DNA from: Erinaceus europaeus
Taxonomy: Eukaryota > Chordata > Mammalia > Eulipotyphla > Erinaceidae
DNA: 64,000 nt
Assembly: GCF_950295315.1 (NCBI RefSeq)
Contig: NC_080176.1
Location: forward strand, 33,197,006 to 33,261,005
Direction of reading: 5' to 3'
The notes below the pieces were generated by a model. The model was not told the origin of the DNA. It saw nothing but the letters and a program-made list of their open reading frames with translations, and made no database searches. Below are positions 33,252 through 43,799 of this stretch, one piece after another. Numbering within the stretch: position 1 is the first letter of the stretch; every line of letters begins with the position of its first letter. The translations under genes were made by a program, and so were the position numbers.

Positions 33252-33470
33252 GGGCTGGATGATGGCACACCTGGTTAAGTGCACACATTACAATGAGCCC
33301 CCAGTTCAAGCCCCCAGTCCCCACCTGCAGGGAGAAAGCTTCACAAGTGGTGAAGCAGGGCTGTAGGTGTCTCTCCTTCTCTCTCCTCTATCTCCCCCTT
33401 CCTCTCTATTTCTGGCTATCTCTACCCAATAAATAAATAAAGCTAATAAAATATCATTCATTTAAAAAAG
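33252..33470 (+). mobile_element. SINE type B
   Basis: GATGGCACACCTGGTTAAGT, ACACATTACAATGAGCCCCC, CACCTGCAGGGAGAAAGC, TGGTGAAGCAGGGCTGTAGG, TTTCTGGCTATCTCTACCC and AATAAATAAATAAAGC. Confidence 0.9.
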
Positions 33471-33955
33471 TTGTCGAGGCTCTCAGAGATATGTATGTCT
33501 CTGTCTCTCTCTTCCTCTGTGTCTTAACCCCCGATACTTTTTTAAAATATACTATTATCATCCAACAGTCTCCGTGCAAATAACAACACTCTCTGCTCTT
33601 TTCGTTGGCCTGACAGACCTGAACGAAGACTGCTCAGCAATGAGATATCTTGGCCAAGACCCTGGGGAGCTCCAGGGGCTTATCCATCGCCCCCCCCCCC
33701 CAAAGCAGGTACTCCAATCACACAGTACTCAGAGCAGGTAGTGGTGGTGACAGACTCTAAAATAAAGTGACTGGAGGGGATACATACTTGAGCCTCAAGG
33801 CAGGCAGAAAGCAGCAGCCTCCAACCCTCTCAGGGAACACAAGACTCCCAGGAGACATAACAAGGAAACGTCCCAGAAAAGACCTTATGCATGTCCCCAT
33901 ATCCCCCCCACCCCCCAGCTGCACAAGTTGAGGAGGACGAAAGAGGAAATAGAAG
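33471..33955. other. CALN1 intron, no gene seen
   Basis: Unique sequence with a C-run near 33690-33701. Confidence 0.5.
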
Positions 33956-33959
33956 TGAG

Positions 33960-34125
33960 TCAGGGGACTGGAGGTGCTCACCATGGAGGGCACCTGCCTT
34001 GCCATGTGTGCAGCCCAGTTTCCAGCCCCCACACCAACTGGGAGATGCCATGATGTCACAGAAAACTCCAGTAGTGTGTCTCCCTCCTACCCCTAACCCT
34101 CTGTCTCAGAAAAAATAAGAGAAAG
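33960..34125 (+). mobile_element. SINE type D
   Basis: GGACTGGAGGTGCTCACC, CACCTGCCTTGCCATGTGTG, CAGCCCAGTTTCCAGCCCC and AACTGGGAGATGCCATGATG. Confidence 0.7.
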
Positions 34126-34620
34126 GGAATAGTACTTGAAAAGGTGGGTCTCAGCCTGGCAAGAAGGGCATGACTCTGTTACACTGAGCACACTGGATTC
34201 TGCTTCTAGAAAATGACAGATGCTAAGTCTCAGAGCCCAATCAGGAAATAGGTGGGACAGATGGAAAATAAGAAACAGAGCTCAGGTGAAACAGCTGCAT
34301 TGTGAAGGTGATCTCTCCATCAGAAAAGGGATCCAAGCCTCCCTGTCTAAGTTCTGTGAGCTCTCAAGGCACCCTCCCCACACAACGATCATTCTGTGTA
34401 AGTCACTTGTCAAGCCCCTACAGCACTGAAGTTGGCATATGTATGATAAATTAAAGAGGTCTGAGTGGTCCCTCTGGGCACTACTGAACAACGAGGTATA
34501 AACTACAGGAAAAGACCGCCAACAGGAGGTGAGTCTCTGAGGACAACTGTTCAAAGCACCCAAACACTGCTGTTAATATGGACAAATGCAGTTAACATGG
34601 ACAAGCAAGGTAACAGGACA
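34126..34620. other. CALN1 intron, no gene seen
   Basis: Unique sequence without a recognised element. Confidence 0.5.
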
Positions 34621-34621
34621 A

Positions 34622-34785
34622 AAGTACATAATGATCCTAGGTCCATGGTCCCAAAAGGATAAAGAATAGGAAAGCTTCCAATGGAGAGGATGGGATACAG
34701 TGGTGGGAATTGTGTGGAACTGTACCCCTCTTATCCTATGCTTTTGTTGATCATTATTAAATCAATAACAATTTAAAAATAAATG
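34622..34785 (+). mobile_element. L1 3' tail, type L, 160 bp
   Basis: GTACATAATGATCCTAGG, AAGAATAGGAAAGCTTCC, GGTGGGAATTGTGTGGAACT and GTACCCCTCTTATCCTATGC with the older GATCATTATTAAATCAATAA end. Confidence 0.85.
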
Positions 34786-35968
34786 CACAGAGGTTCCCTC
34801 TAAGCTCTGCTAGGGTTCTACTGAGAGAATGTGAAAGACTAACTGGGACATTTCCCAGCTCCCTCCCCTGTGGGTCAGACATAGAATCTCTTGAAGGAAC
34901 TACAAGGGAGCACTCATAAAATCATGTAATTCCCAATCTTCCTTTATTAAGATATGAAGTAGAGATAGTACAGAAGTGAAAGCCAGAAAGAGAAAACTTG
35001 GAGAATAGGTTCCCTGGGAGCCCTGGAAGAATTCCAAAAGCCTCTCTGTGTGAAATCCCTCTCCTCTTAAACCTTACATACTTCATACCTGGGTCAGCTT
35101 CCTATTGGCCTGCTAGAAACGCCAGGTATGGTTACTTTACCCAACTCCCACAGTGTGCATCTTTTGTGCTCAAGTCCCAGAGTTCCCACTTTCCTTGTGC
35201 TTGTGTCCTAGTCCCTATGCCCCATATACGCAAACAGGTGCAATGAAGTGTCTGTGCTCCCCAGGCTCTCCCTATTCATTTCCTGGCCTCCATGGTTCTA
35301 GACTGATATCTACATGAAAGAATGACAAGAGAGCCAGCCATGTTTCAGGGAGACAAGCATTTATTGAGACAAAGCAAAGATAGAAAAGAGAGGAAACCAC
35401 ACATGATAGAGGTGTGTGGGCACACACACACACAGAGAGAAAGAGGTACACCATGAGTTTCTCCAGTTTTCTGAATTTTGTAGTGTTTGGGGGGGATTCT
35501 AAAGGGGGACCCTCAAAGGATAAACTTCAGCCATTGTCTCCAGAGCACATATCTGAGTTCATTTGCATTTTATGGCACTAGCAGTCAGGTGGAAAGGGAG
35601 ATACCAGAACAGGATGTAGACAACTTGGCCCCTCTTCCAAGCTGCCTGTAGAGTGCAGAGGGAAGGCTTACCAATGTCCCTCTCCTGTGTCTTGTCTGTC
35701 TTGTGACATTAGGTGACATACCTAGCAGGACACACACCAAGCCCAATCCACAACACCAAGGAAACTCCCAGATAGAAGTGACTGAACTTGGCCACCTGCA
35801 CAAACTGCTCAAGGAAGACTGGCTCAGTAGCAGAACACAGCTTCCATGCTGCTGTTTTCACTCAGCAGACTTGGCTCAGCATCAGACACTTCCACCCGGA
35901 TGTCAAACCTTCATTTCAAACTCAAGATGTCTAAAAATGAATTCATTATCTTCTTTAAAAAACAAAAA
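34786..35968. other. CALN1 intron, no gene seen
   Basis: Unique sequence. A short CACACACACACACAGAGAGA stretch lies at about 35421-35440. Confidence 0.5.
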
Positions 35969-35971
35969 TCC

Positions 35972-36183
35972 AAGGGGGGTGGCTGGGTGGTAGCACACCA
36001 GGTTAAGCACACATAGTATGAAGCAAAAGGATCCGTGCAATGATACTGTTTCAAAGTCCCTGACCCCCCACCTGCAGGGGGTCACTTCATGAGCAGTGAA
36101 GCAGATTTGCAGGTGTCTTTCTCTCCACCTATCTTCCCCTCCTCTCTCAATTTCTCTGGATCTTATCCAATAATAAAAAAAAA
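35972..36183 (+). mobile_element. SINE type A
   Basis: TGGGTGGTAGCACACCAGGT head, CCACCTGCAGGGGGTCACTT, GCAGTGAAGCAGATTTGCAG, ATTTCTCTGGATCTTATCC and an A-rich end at 36174-36182. Confidence 0.8.
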
Positions 36184-36500
36184 TTCCCCGGCTTCCCACC
36201 TGCCGGGACGTCCCTTCACAGGTGGTGGATCAGGTCTGAAGGTGTCTATCTTTCTCTCCTCCTCTCTTTCTTCCCCTCCTCTCTCCATTTCTCTCTGTCC
36301 TATCTAACAACGATGGCATCAATAACAACAATAACCACAACAACAATAAAAATCAACAAGGTCAACAAAAGGGGAAATAAATAAACAAATAAATAATTTA
36401 TAAAAAATGAAAAAACATTGGGAAAAAATGGCCTCCAGAAGCGGTGGATTCATAGTGCTGGCACCAAGCCCCAGTGCTAACCATGGAGGTAAAAAGAAAG
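36184..36500 (+). mobile_element. SINE type A, 5'-truncated, in tandem with the previous copy
   Basis: Starts mid-element with CCCCGGCTTCCCACCTGCCG, then AGGTGTCTATCTTTCTCTCC, CTATCTAACAACGATGGC, an A-rich stretch, and the extension GCGGTGGATTCATAGTGCTG to CCATGGAGG. Confidence 0.8.
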
Positions 36501-36566
36501 GAAGGAAGGAAGAAAGGAATGAAGGAAGGAAGGAAGGAAAAGAAAGAAAAAGAACAGGAAAGAAAG
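36491..36566. repeat. (GGAA)n-rich microsatellite from a SINE tail
   Basis: GAAAGGAAGGAAGGAAGAAA and similar units directly after the SINE extension. Confidence 0.85.
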
Positions 36567-37237
36567 GCACACTTCCTGATTTCTCTATTAAAGGTCATTT
36601 TCACTCATCATAACAACTGGGACAACTCTCCCAAATATTCTGTGTCCTGCAAAGTAAAACAAACATGACTGAGGCAAAAGTCAACCATCAGCCTCCAAGC
36701 TACCAGTGACTCTCTCCATAGCTAACAAGACACCTGCCCATGGGCTCAGTGCTCATGGCAGGATGCAGGTGGCAAAGTTACAGGTACAGTAGGCAACTAA
36801 CACCCCTGTCCCCAGCCAACCAAATACACCCACTCCAGCTACCATTTCTTATTTTCTCCACATTAAATTTCAGAGCAAACAGGTTGAAAAGTGAGACTTA
36901 GACCTGTAAGATAAAACTTTCTTTCCCTGTTGTTGGGGTCAGTGTAGAGATGGACAGACAGGGGAGAGCCAGGCCTGGAAAGCACCTGGAACTGGGCACT
37001 GTTGCACCACACCAGAACACATATTCCCCAGGCACAAATGTTCCCCTAGCCAGTAGGAAAGAAAATGAATGTTTCAGGAGTAATGGAAGTGGTAACAGGT
37101 ATGATGTGGCTTAGAAGTGAAGCCAAGACCTTAGAAGTTCCTAAAAGTTGATATAATAAGATTGTTAGTTCCCCACCCACCCACCCCCTCTCTGCCAAGC
37201 TGAGAGCTTCAACATGTAAATAATCTGCTCTCATTCT

Positions 37238-37275
<38 letters not shown>

Positions 37276-38470
37276 TACTACAGCATGTATGTTCTCAATT
37301 TCCCTGAATAAAGCTTAAATTTCCTGGAAAATCATGCTTTCTCCTCAATTCTTTGTTCAGTTTATGTATGATGAATCCATAACCATGTGGGGGCCAATCT
37401 CCACCAATCTTCCCCCAAGACACTGTCCCTAAGACAACACTGATTTTTTTTGGGGGGGAGGGTACATGTTGTGGCCATTTCAACTTGGACAAATTCCCAT
37501 GGTCGAGGGATGAGAAGCAATACTTCCCACGTGGTTTCAGCTTCCCACTCAGCACTGACCCAGTCAATTACAGCAGCCTCACTGCTATTCAAGTCTTTCC
37601 TAAATGTGGGGGAATGCCCAGCCCATCTTACCTAACTAGTCATTGCTCTAGTTTCTCAGAATCCCATTATTTAGAGAACCTTTTACTTGGCTTTCTGAAG
37701 CTGTGCCACACAAATTTTCATAGCCGGTTATGCTCAGATTCCAGTCCCTCCTTTGTTCAGCCACAGAATGTTACAGGCTTTGCAGCAAAAAAAATCCTCA
37801 GAAATGAATCCCACTCACTATACCAACATAATTTGCTTCTGAAAAAAATAGCTTGCCAAATTAGATGCATGCTCCGTTCATTCACTCTACACGCAAAAGG
37901 CTCAAAGTGGAAGAGAAAACATGTGCAACTGAACCATCCATATAGATAAATAATGTAGTGTTCAAGAAAGAGAACAACATTATCCCAAGCAAGCTAAAAA
38001 CAGCTGCTGTTATTAAGAACTAAATTTCACTCCAATTCACATGGGGAAACCCAAGGTTTAAGATTATCTTTTTGAATAAGTTCACTGGCAAAGACAGATA
38101 TAGTCCTAAATTAAAACTTAAAGATGGATTCTCATTTTAAAAAAGAAGGAAAATTAAGAAATATTGTCTTTTACAAGTGCAATTTACTCATTGAAAAATA
38201 TTATTTAAGCGGCTATCATGGGTATATTTTTTTCTATATGACACTATATTTTTATATTTAACAATCAGGACTTTTTGGTCAAAACAGTACTAGATTTAAA
38301 CCCCAGCTCTGCCCTTCCTAGCCATATAGGTGAATTACTGAGACTCAATCTCAGTCTCTTCTGTAAAAATTGGTCTTTGATACATATTGAAGACCAGTTA
38401 ATTTTTGTCAGCATCAGGGTGTCAGCAGTTTCAGCCAAGTTTTCAGATAGAAAGGGAAAGACAGAGTGAA
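36567..38470. other. CALN1 intron, 1.9 kb without recognised genes
   Basis: Contains a CT-rich tract at 37232-37272. Overlapping frames at 37295-37949 on both strands (up to 154 codons) show no recognised domain. Confidence 0.5.
37232..37272. repeat. (CT)n microsatellite
   Basis: About 18 CT units with one TT interruption. The CALN1 strand carries GA. Confidence 0.9.
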
Positions 38471-38474
38471 AGAG

Positions 38475-38665
38475 AGGGGTCTGGGCAGTGATGCAGCCAG
38501 TTGTGCAAGCACAAGGCCCCTGGTTCAAGTCCCCACTCCCTACCTGCAGGGAGGGAGCTTCACAAGTGGTGAAGCAGTACTAGAGGACTGACTCTCTCTC
38601 TCTTTCTCTCTCTCGCTTTCTTCTCTCAATTTTTCTCTGCCCAATCAAATGGAAAAAAGGGGGTG
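38475..38665 (+). mobile_element. SINE type B
   Basis: GGGGTCTGGGCAGTGATGCA, CCTGGTTCAAGTCCCCACTC, CTACCTGCAGGGAGGGAGC, AAGTGGTGAAGCAGTACTAG and TCTCTGCCCAATCAAATGG. Confidence 0.75.
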
Positions 38666-38689
38666 GGTCAATGACCACTGGAGCAGCAT

Positions 38690-38798
38690 ATTCACCATTC
38701 AGGCACTGAGCTGCAAAAATCATCCTGGTGGTTCAAACATGGGCCATGCATATGACAAACAGATACACTATACAGATGAGCTATCTTGCCAGTCCTAA
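38690..38798 (-). mobile_element. SINE type D fragment, inverted
   Basis: GGTTCAAACATGGGCCATGC ... CAGATGAGCTATCTTGCCAG is an inverted D head. Confidence 0.5.
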
Positions 38799-39145
38799 AG
38801 AGTATTTTGTGTAAATATGAGAGAAGTTAAGTTACAGAAAGTACTGTACTTAGCACCAGTCATGTTCTTGGTCAATATGAGCAGTGGCTATTTGCTAAGG
38901 TTTATACTACACAGGATGCACAGTAAAAGAAGGTCCTAGTTGTGCTAGGCTAAAGATAAAAACAAACTGGGTTATGAAGGGGAATCTACAGAAAACAGGC
39001 AGAATGAGCTTTAGAAAGAGACTCTGTACTTCATAATGCTGCAGGTTTGGTGTGTGAACAATCAGGTGGAAGGATGACATGTGAACATCTGAGGCAATTC
39101 CTTATAGTAAAACTCATACACACATACATAATGATACATTTTATA

Positions 39146-39199
<54 letters not shown>

Positions 39200-39893
39200 T
39201 ATATCTTTCTCGAGAGACTTAATACAGCTTCTATTTTTCCCTCTACAGGACCAAAGGCACAGGTTCATTGCTGTAGACTGATATAATAGTTTGTACAAGG
39301 AGTCTTCCAAAGTATAATTATGCAAAACCACTAAAGCAGAGAAATTCGTAAGTGTGGTCCTTTGACCAGAGCCTATGGGGCACCCTTTCTTGCTGGTCTG
39401 CAATGAGATATATGGACAAGAACTAAAAGAAAACATTGCCATTTTTATAGAAATTTGGAAAATTATTCTAATAGCTAAACACATGGCCAGAGATTTTTTT
39501 TTTAATACATTTACTTTCTTGTTCCATTTTGCCAGTAATTCACTCCTACTCTGTTTTACAAAAGTACCTGTCTACCAAGGACCAAAACTTTATTTTGTAA
39601 TTTATTTTTACTTTTTTTCCCCACAGAACAACAGAACTCCACTCCAAAAGGTCTGCTATCGGGGATCAAAGGGCCTCACACTTGTAACTCTACAACTGAG
39701 TCATTTTCCCAGTCGCAAAGTTCCTTAGGACTTTGGAAATGAGTAGTTTCTCTGAAAACAACTTGAACTATACCACACTAAAACATTAATTTGCATAAGT
39801 GTCTGATAATGGGTCATATAGTGGGGAAATATCTAGAGCAATGAATATTAACATGTCTGAATTTTTTTTCAAAGAACTTAATTTTTTAAAGTT
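38799..39893. other. CALN1 intron, no gene seen
   Basis: Unique sequence around a (TA)20 microsatellite at 39154-39193. Confidence 0.5.
39154..39193. repeat. (TA)20 microsatellite
   Basis: Uninterrupted TA after GTGTACATATAT. Confidence 0.95.
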
Positions 39894-39929
39894 TTTTTAA
39901 TTTTTTAAATTTTTTTAAAATTTTTTATA

Positions 39930-40205
39930 TATTTATTTTATTTATTTATTCCCTTTTGTTGCCCTTGTTGTTTTATTGTTGTAGTTATTATTGTTGTTGT
40001 CGTTGTTGGATAGGACAGAGAGAAATGGAGAGAGGAGGGGAAGACAGAGAGGAGGAGAGAAAGATAGACACCTGCAGACCTGCTTCACCGCCTGTGAAGC
40101 GACTCCCCTGCAGGTGGGGAGCCGGGGTTCGAACCGGGATCCTTATGCCGGTCCTTGTGATTTGCGCCACCTGCGCTTAGCCCGCTGCACTACAGCCTGA
40201 CTCCC
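39930..40205 (-). mobile_element. SINE type A, inverted, near-consensus
   Basis: CCCTTTTGTTGCCCTTGTTG, GTTGTTGGATAGGACAGAGA, CCTGCAGGTGGGGAGCCGGG, GTTCGAACCGGGATCCTTAT, TTTGCGCCACCTGCGCTTAG and CAGCCTGACTCCC. CpGs are kept in the head, suggesting youth. It shares the CAGGCTGTAG...CAAATCACAAGG variants with the copy at 18836. Confidence 0.9.
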
Positions 40206-40214
40206 AATTTTTTT

Positions 40215-40465
40215 AACTTTTAAATGGACTTTAGAATGGAGCTGCCAGACTCATTTGTAGTCTGGACTCTCCCTAGAGTGTCTAAAGTATGCATGGAATC
40301 AGGGCCGCTTCCCTCTCCCATAGGGCTTTCAGGTCCTGGTGCATGATGGTGGAGAAGGACCTGGCCTGGGGGTGACTATATTTAGCAAAAAACTAAGATA
40401 TTTTACACATGTACCCATAATTTTATTTACTGTAAACTATTAATCTCCTCAATAAAAAAATTTTG
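40215..40465 (+). mobile_element. possible L1 3' end, type S variant
   Basis: CATGTACCCATAATTTTATT ... TAAACTATTAATCTCCTCAA, then TAAAAAAATTTT, resembles the type S end (ATGTACAAACTATTGTATTT ... CCCCAATAAAG). The upstream part (AGGTCCTGGTGCATGATGG) was not matched elsewhere. Confidence 0.45.
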
Positions 40466-40872
40466 AAGAGTAGATAACAATCAATGACATACCCACACTT
40501 TGACTTTAGAATCTAAACAGTAGAGCCAGGCAGTAAAGGGAGCAAGAGATATTTATTTTCTACAAGAAGTTATTATGTACTTACATTTATTTTATATTAC
40601 TTAATTGAAGAAACATTGGCTTACAAGACTGTTTCTTTCACAGGAATATAGTTTCACATCTCCCCAAAAGAGATGTGAAAAAGGGGCATAACTTTCCCAC
40701 CTCGAAATTGCCATCCCCCTATACCATAGAATACTGTGTCCCAAACCTTCTTTCAGTCAAGGAGAGATTTTTATCTACAGAAGTTCTCCTCTATTTCAAT
40801 AACTCAGAGATCACAAACCATGACATCAGGCAGTCATTTGACTTTATTGAAATTACTTTTTGTTCTTGTTGC

Positions 40873-41065
40873 CACCAGGATTACTTACCAGGGCTCGGTG
40901 CTGGCACTATGAATCCGCCGCTCTTGGCAGCCATTTTTCCTGTCTCTCCTCCCCACTTACTAATTTTTTACATGACTGGACAGAGAAAAATTGAAGAGAA
41001 GGGGATAGAGAAGGAGAGAAAGCTAGACATTGTCCTTTGATCCACTGTGAATCAGTGACACCCCT
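40873..41065 (-). mobile_element. SINE type A with extension, inverted and shortened
   Basis: CCACCAGGATTACTTACC, CTATGAATCCGCCGCTCTTG, ACATGACTGGACAGAGAAAA and CATTGTCCTTTGATCCACTG. The head is missing. Confidence 0.65.
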
Positions 41066-41736
41066 TCCTCTAACTAGTCAGGAAACCTATCTTCCATGAT
41101 TTAGCCTGGCTGGGAATGGAAGGATTTACACATGAAAGTGTGAAATTAACTGAAGAGATAGAGGTGAGTGAGGAGGACCCTGGGAGCAATGACCAATGGA
41201 AATTATGGTCGTACATTTATTGCTTGTAATGTGTTACAATTTACTGCTTTTAATTAAGGAATAACTGCAAAAGACTTTAGATACCCCCAGAAATGTATGT
41301 GCCCTTCTTAGAGTCCAAGAATTAAGTAATGGGGACAAGGTGATCCCATCTTACGTTAGCAAAGATGCTCTACATATGTGCCAGCTAGACATCGGGCATT
41401 TGGCTAAGCACTTAGAAAACAATTGTGTTCCCTTGTTAAGATCCTGCAGGAGCATGCCAATTGGCAAATTGGGCTTGGGTAGGGTTCAAACAAACAGTAA
41501 TGAGTAAGCAGAAAACACCAACATGGGGTTCTGTATAAAAGTTCTGATTCATTAGGGAAAGAAGCACTTTCTAGATGATGTCAAACAAAAAGCATTCATT
41601 GTAGAAAATGATGTAACGTAAGGAGATCAGTTTACAAAGATTCTGGTAATGACCTTAACGAATGAGAAAGCAGAGTCTCTATGTAATGCCAATGAAAATT
41701 CATGAGGAAATATCAGAGTAAGGTAAGGCAACATCA
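41066..41736. other. CALN1 intron, no gene seen
   Basis: Unique sequence without a recognised element. Confidence 0.5.
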
Positions 41737-41737
41737 A

Positions 41738-41925
41738 GTCAAAAAGAAAAGTGGAAGGTCATTCCACCTTCTACAACCCACAATGACCCTGGGTTTATGC
41801 TCCCAGAGGAATAGAGAGTGGGAAAGCTATCAGGGGAGGGGGTGGGATATAGAGATTGGGCGGTGGGGATTGTGTGGAGTTGTACCCCTCCTACCCTATG
41901 GTTTTGTTAATTAATCCTTTCTTAA
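41738..41925 (+). mobile_element. L1 3' tail, type L, young variant
   Basis: AGGTCATTCCACCTTCTAC, CCACAATGACCCTGGG, GGGTGGGATATAGAGATTGG, GGATTGTGTGGAGTTGTACC and TTGTTAATTAATCCTTTCTT, ending in A-rich sequence. Same GTTAATTAATCC end as the copy at 46925. Confidence 0.9.
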
Positions 41926-41927
41926 AA

Positions 41928-41971
<44 letters not shown>

Positions 41972-42065
41972 AAAGAAAAGAAAAGAAAAGAAAAGAAAAG
42001 AAAAGAAAAGAAAAGAAAAGAAAAGAAAAGAAAAGAAAAGAAAAGAAAAGAAAAGAAAAGAAAAG
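41926..42065. repeat. (AAAG)n then (AAAAG)n tract grown from an L1 tail
   Basis: About eleven AAAG units switch near 41970 to about nineteen AAAAG units, with no other interruption. Confidence 0.95.
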
Positions 42066-42330
42066 GTGGGTCACCCAATAGGGTATCCATGTTACCATGT
42101 GCAAAGACGCAGGTTCAACACCCTAGCCACTACATGGAAAACCTGCAGAGGGAAGCTTCTCAAGCAGTGGAGCAATGCTGTGGTGTTTCTCCTTCTCTCT
42201 CTATCTCTTTCTCCATCTCTACATCTCTGTCTCTCATCCTCTTAAAAAATAGAAAACAGCTGCTGAGAGTGGTGGAGTCATGTAGGCACTGAGTTCCAGT
42301 TATAATCCTGGTGACCAAAAAAAAAATCAA
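42066..42330 (+). mobile_element. SINE, B/D-like head with type A-like extension
   Basis: ACCATGTGCAAAGACGCAGG, TTCAACACCCTAGCC, ACATGGAAAACCTGCAGAGG, AGCAGTGGAGCAATGCTGTG, a CT-rich body, then AGTGGTGGAGTCATGTAGGC and ATAATCCTGGTGACC. Confidence 0.7.
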
Positions 42331-42690
42331 CAAGGTGAGAGGCAAGCAGATATGCAAAGGGTACAAAAAAGTGGAAATCCAAAAATATACTAGTAGAATG
42401 AAAAACACTATTGATGGTAACAAGAAATAATTCAAATGAACAGAAAAATCAACAAATTACATAATATACCATGGACCCACCACCTGATGCAAGTACAAGG
42501 TTATTTTATTTGCTTTAGATATTTTTTTTTAAATAAAATATAATACTGATGCTCTGATCACTAGTTTTAGTCCCCTAACTCTCCACAGTGACAACTATAT
42601 TCTGGAGGTAGAATGTATCCTTTTCATCCAAGCTTTAAAATTTGTTTGTATGTGGATGTAGTGATGTAGAATGTATTACTTCTGTCAACA
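42331..42690. other. CALN1 intron, no gene seen
   Basis: AT-rich unique sequence. Confidence 0.5.
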
Positions 42691-42691
42691 A

Positions 42692-43105
42692 TTTGTCCTG
42701 CATTATATCTTAACTCTTTTTCAGCCACCAGGTTCCATATGCTAACTAGACTTCCTTGGGCAGAGGACCCTAGCATGTGTCTTGGAACTCTAGCACATGT
42801 CTTGGAACCCTGACTTCCCAGATCCCTGCCCAACTAGGGAAAGGGAGAGACTGGCTGGGAGTATGGATCAACCTGCCAACACCCATGTTCAGCAGGGAAG
42901 CAATTACAGAAGCCATACTTTCCACCTTCTGCATCAACAATGATCCAGGGTCTATGGTTCCAGAGGGATAAAAAATAGGAAAGCTATCAAGGGAGGGGAT
43001 TGGATATGGAGCTCTGGGGGTGGGCATTGTGTGGAAATGTACCCCTCTTATCCTATAGTATTTTCAATATTTCCATTTTATAAATAAAATTTTTAAAAAA
43101 GAAAG
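42692..43105 (+). mobile_element. L1 3'UTR, type L
   Basis: TTGTCCTGCATTATATCTTA, CAGCCACCAGGTTCCATATG, GAAAGGGAGAGACTGGCTGG, CAATTACAGAAGCCATAC and CCCCTCTTATCCTATAG, ending in an A-rich tail. A repeated CATGTGTCTTGGAACTCTAG/CACATGTCTTGGAACCCTGA pair is a small internal tandem duplication near 42772-42813. Confidence 0.85.
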
Positions 43106-43275
43106 AAAAATAATGTATTACTACTGTTGTATCTTTATATTTCCATAAATGACACACCATATAAATACTTTAGTAACTTGCACATCTCATGCTACAGCAG
43201 ATTTCACCTTATCCAAATCATTACACATATATGTCACTAATTCATAATCGACTGCCCCATAGTTTCTTTATTATG

Positions 43276-43530
43276 TTTTTTTTCCTCCAGGGTTACTGCT
43301 AGGGCTTGCTGCCAGCACTACAAATCCACTGCCCCTGGCAGGCATATGTTCCATCTTTTTTGGCTTGGACAGAAGGAGATTAAGAGGGGAGGGGAAGATA
43401 GAGAAAGACACCTGCAGCCCTGCTTCACCACTCGTGAAGCAAACTACTGCAGGTGGGGAGCCACGGCTCCAGCCCAGATCCTTGTGCTTCACACTATGAG
43501 TACTCAACCAGGTGCACCACTGTCTCCCCC
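43276..43530 (-). mobile_element. SINE type A with extension, inverted
   Basis: CCTCCAGGGTTACTGCTAGG, ACTACAAATCCACTGCCCC, GGCTTGGACAGAAGGAG, CTGCAGGTGGGGAGCCACGG and ACTCAACCAGGTGCACCAC. Confidence 0.8.
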
Positions 43531-43799
43531 TCCTAGTTTTTCATTTATATGCACTGCAATTTATCCATTTTCCAACTGATAGAAAAGTATATTACATGAA
43601 TATGCATATTACATGAATAGATGTATATATGTGTGGATATACCTGCCCTGTGTGTATGTACACACACACATACATATATATGTATTCATCTAGCCCATAT
43701 AGCTATAATCAATAAAATAGTATAGGATTTTGTGTAATTGTGCTAGAAAATGAGTTAAATATACATTGCTACATAACAATTTATCCCTGAACATAGTGA

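Noticed and set aside
41856..42245. Lys/Glu repeat protein frame
   Set aside because: It is the (AAAG)n/(AAAAG)n repeat read in frame.
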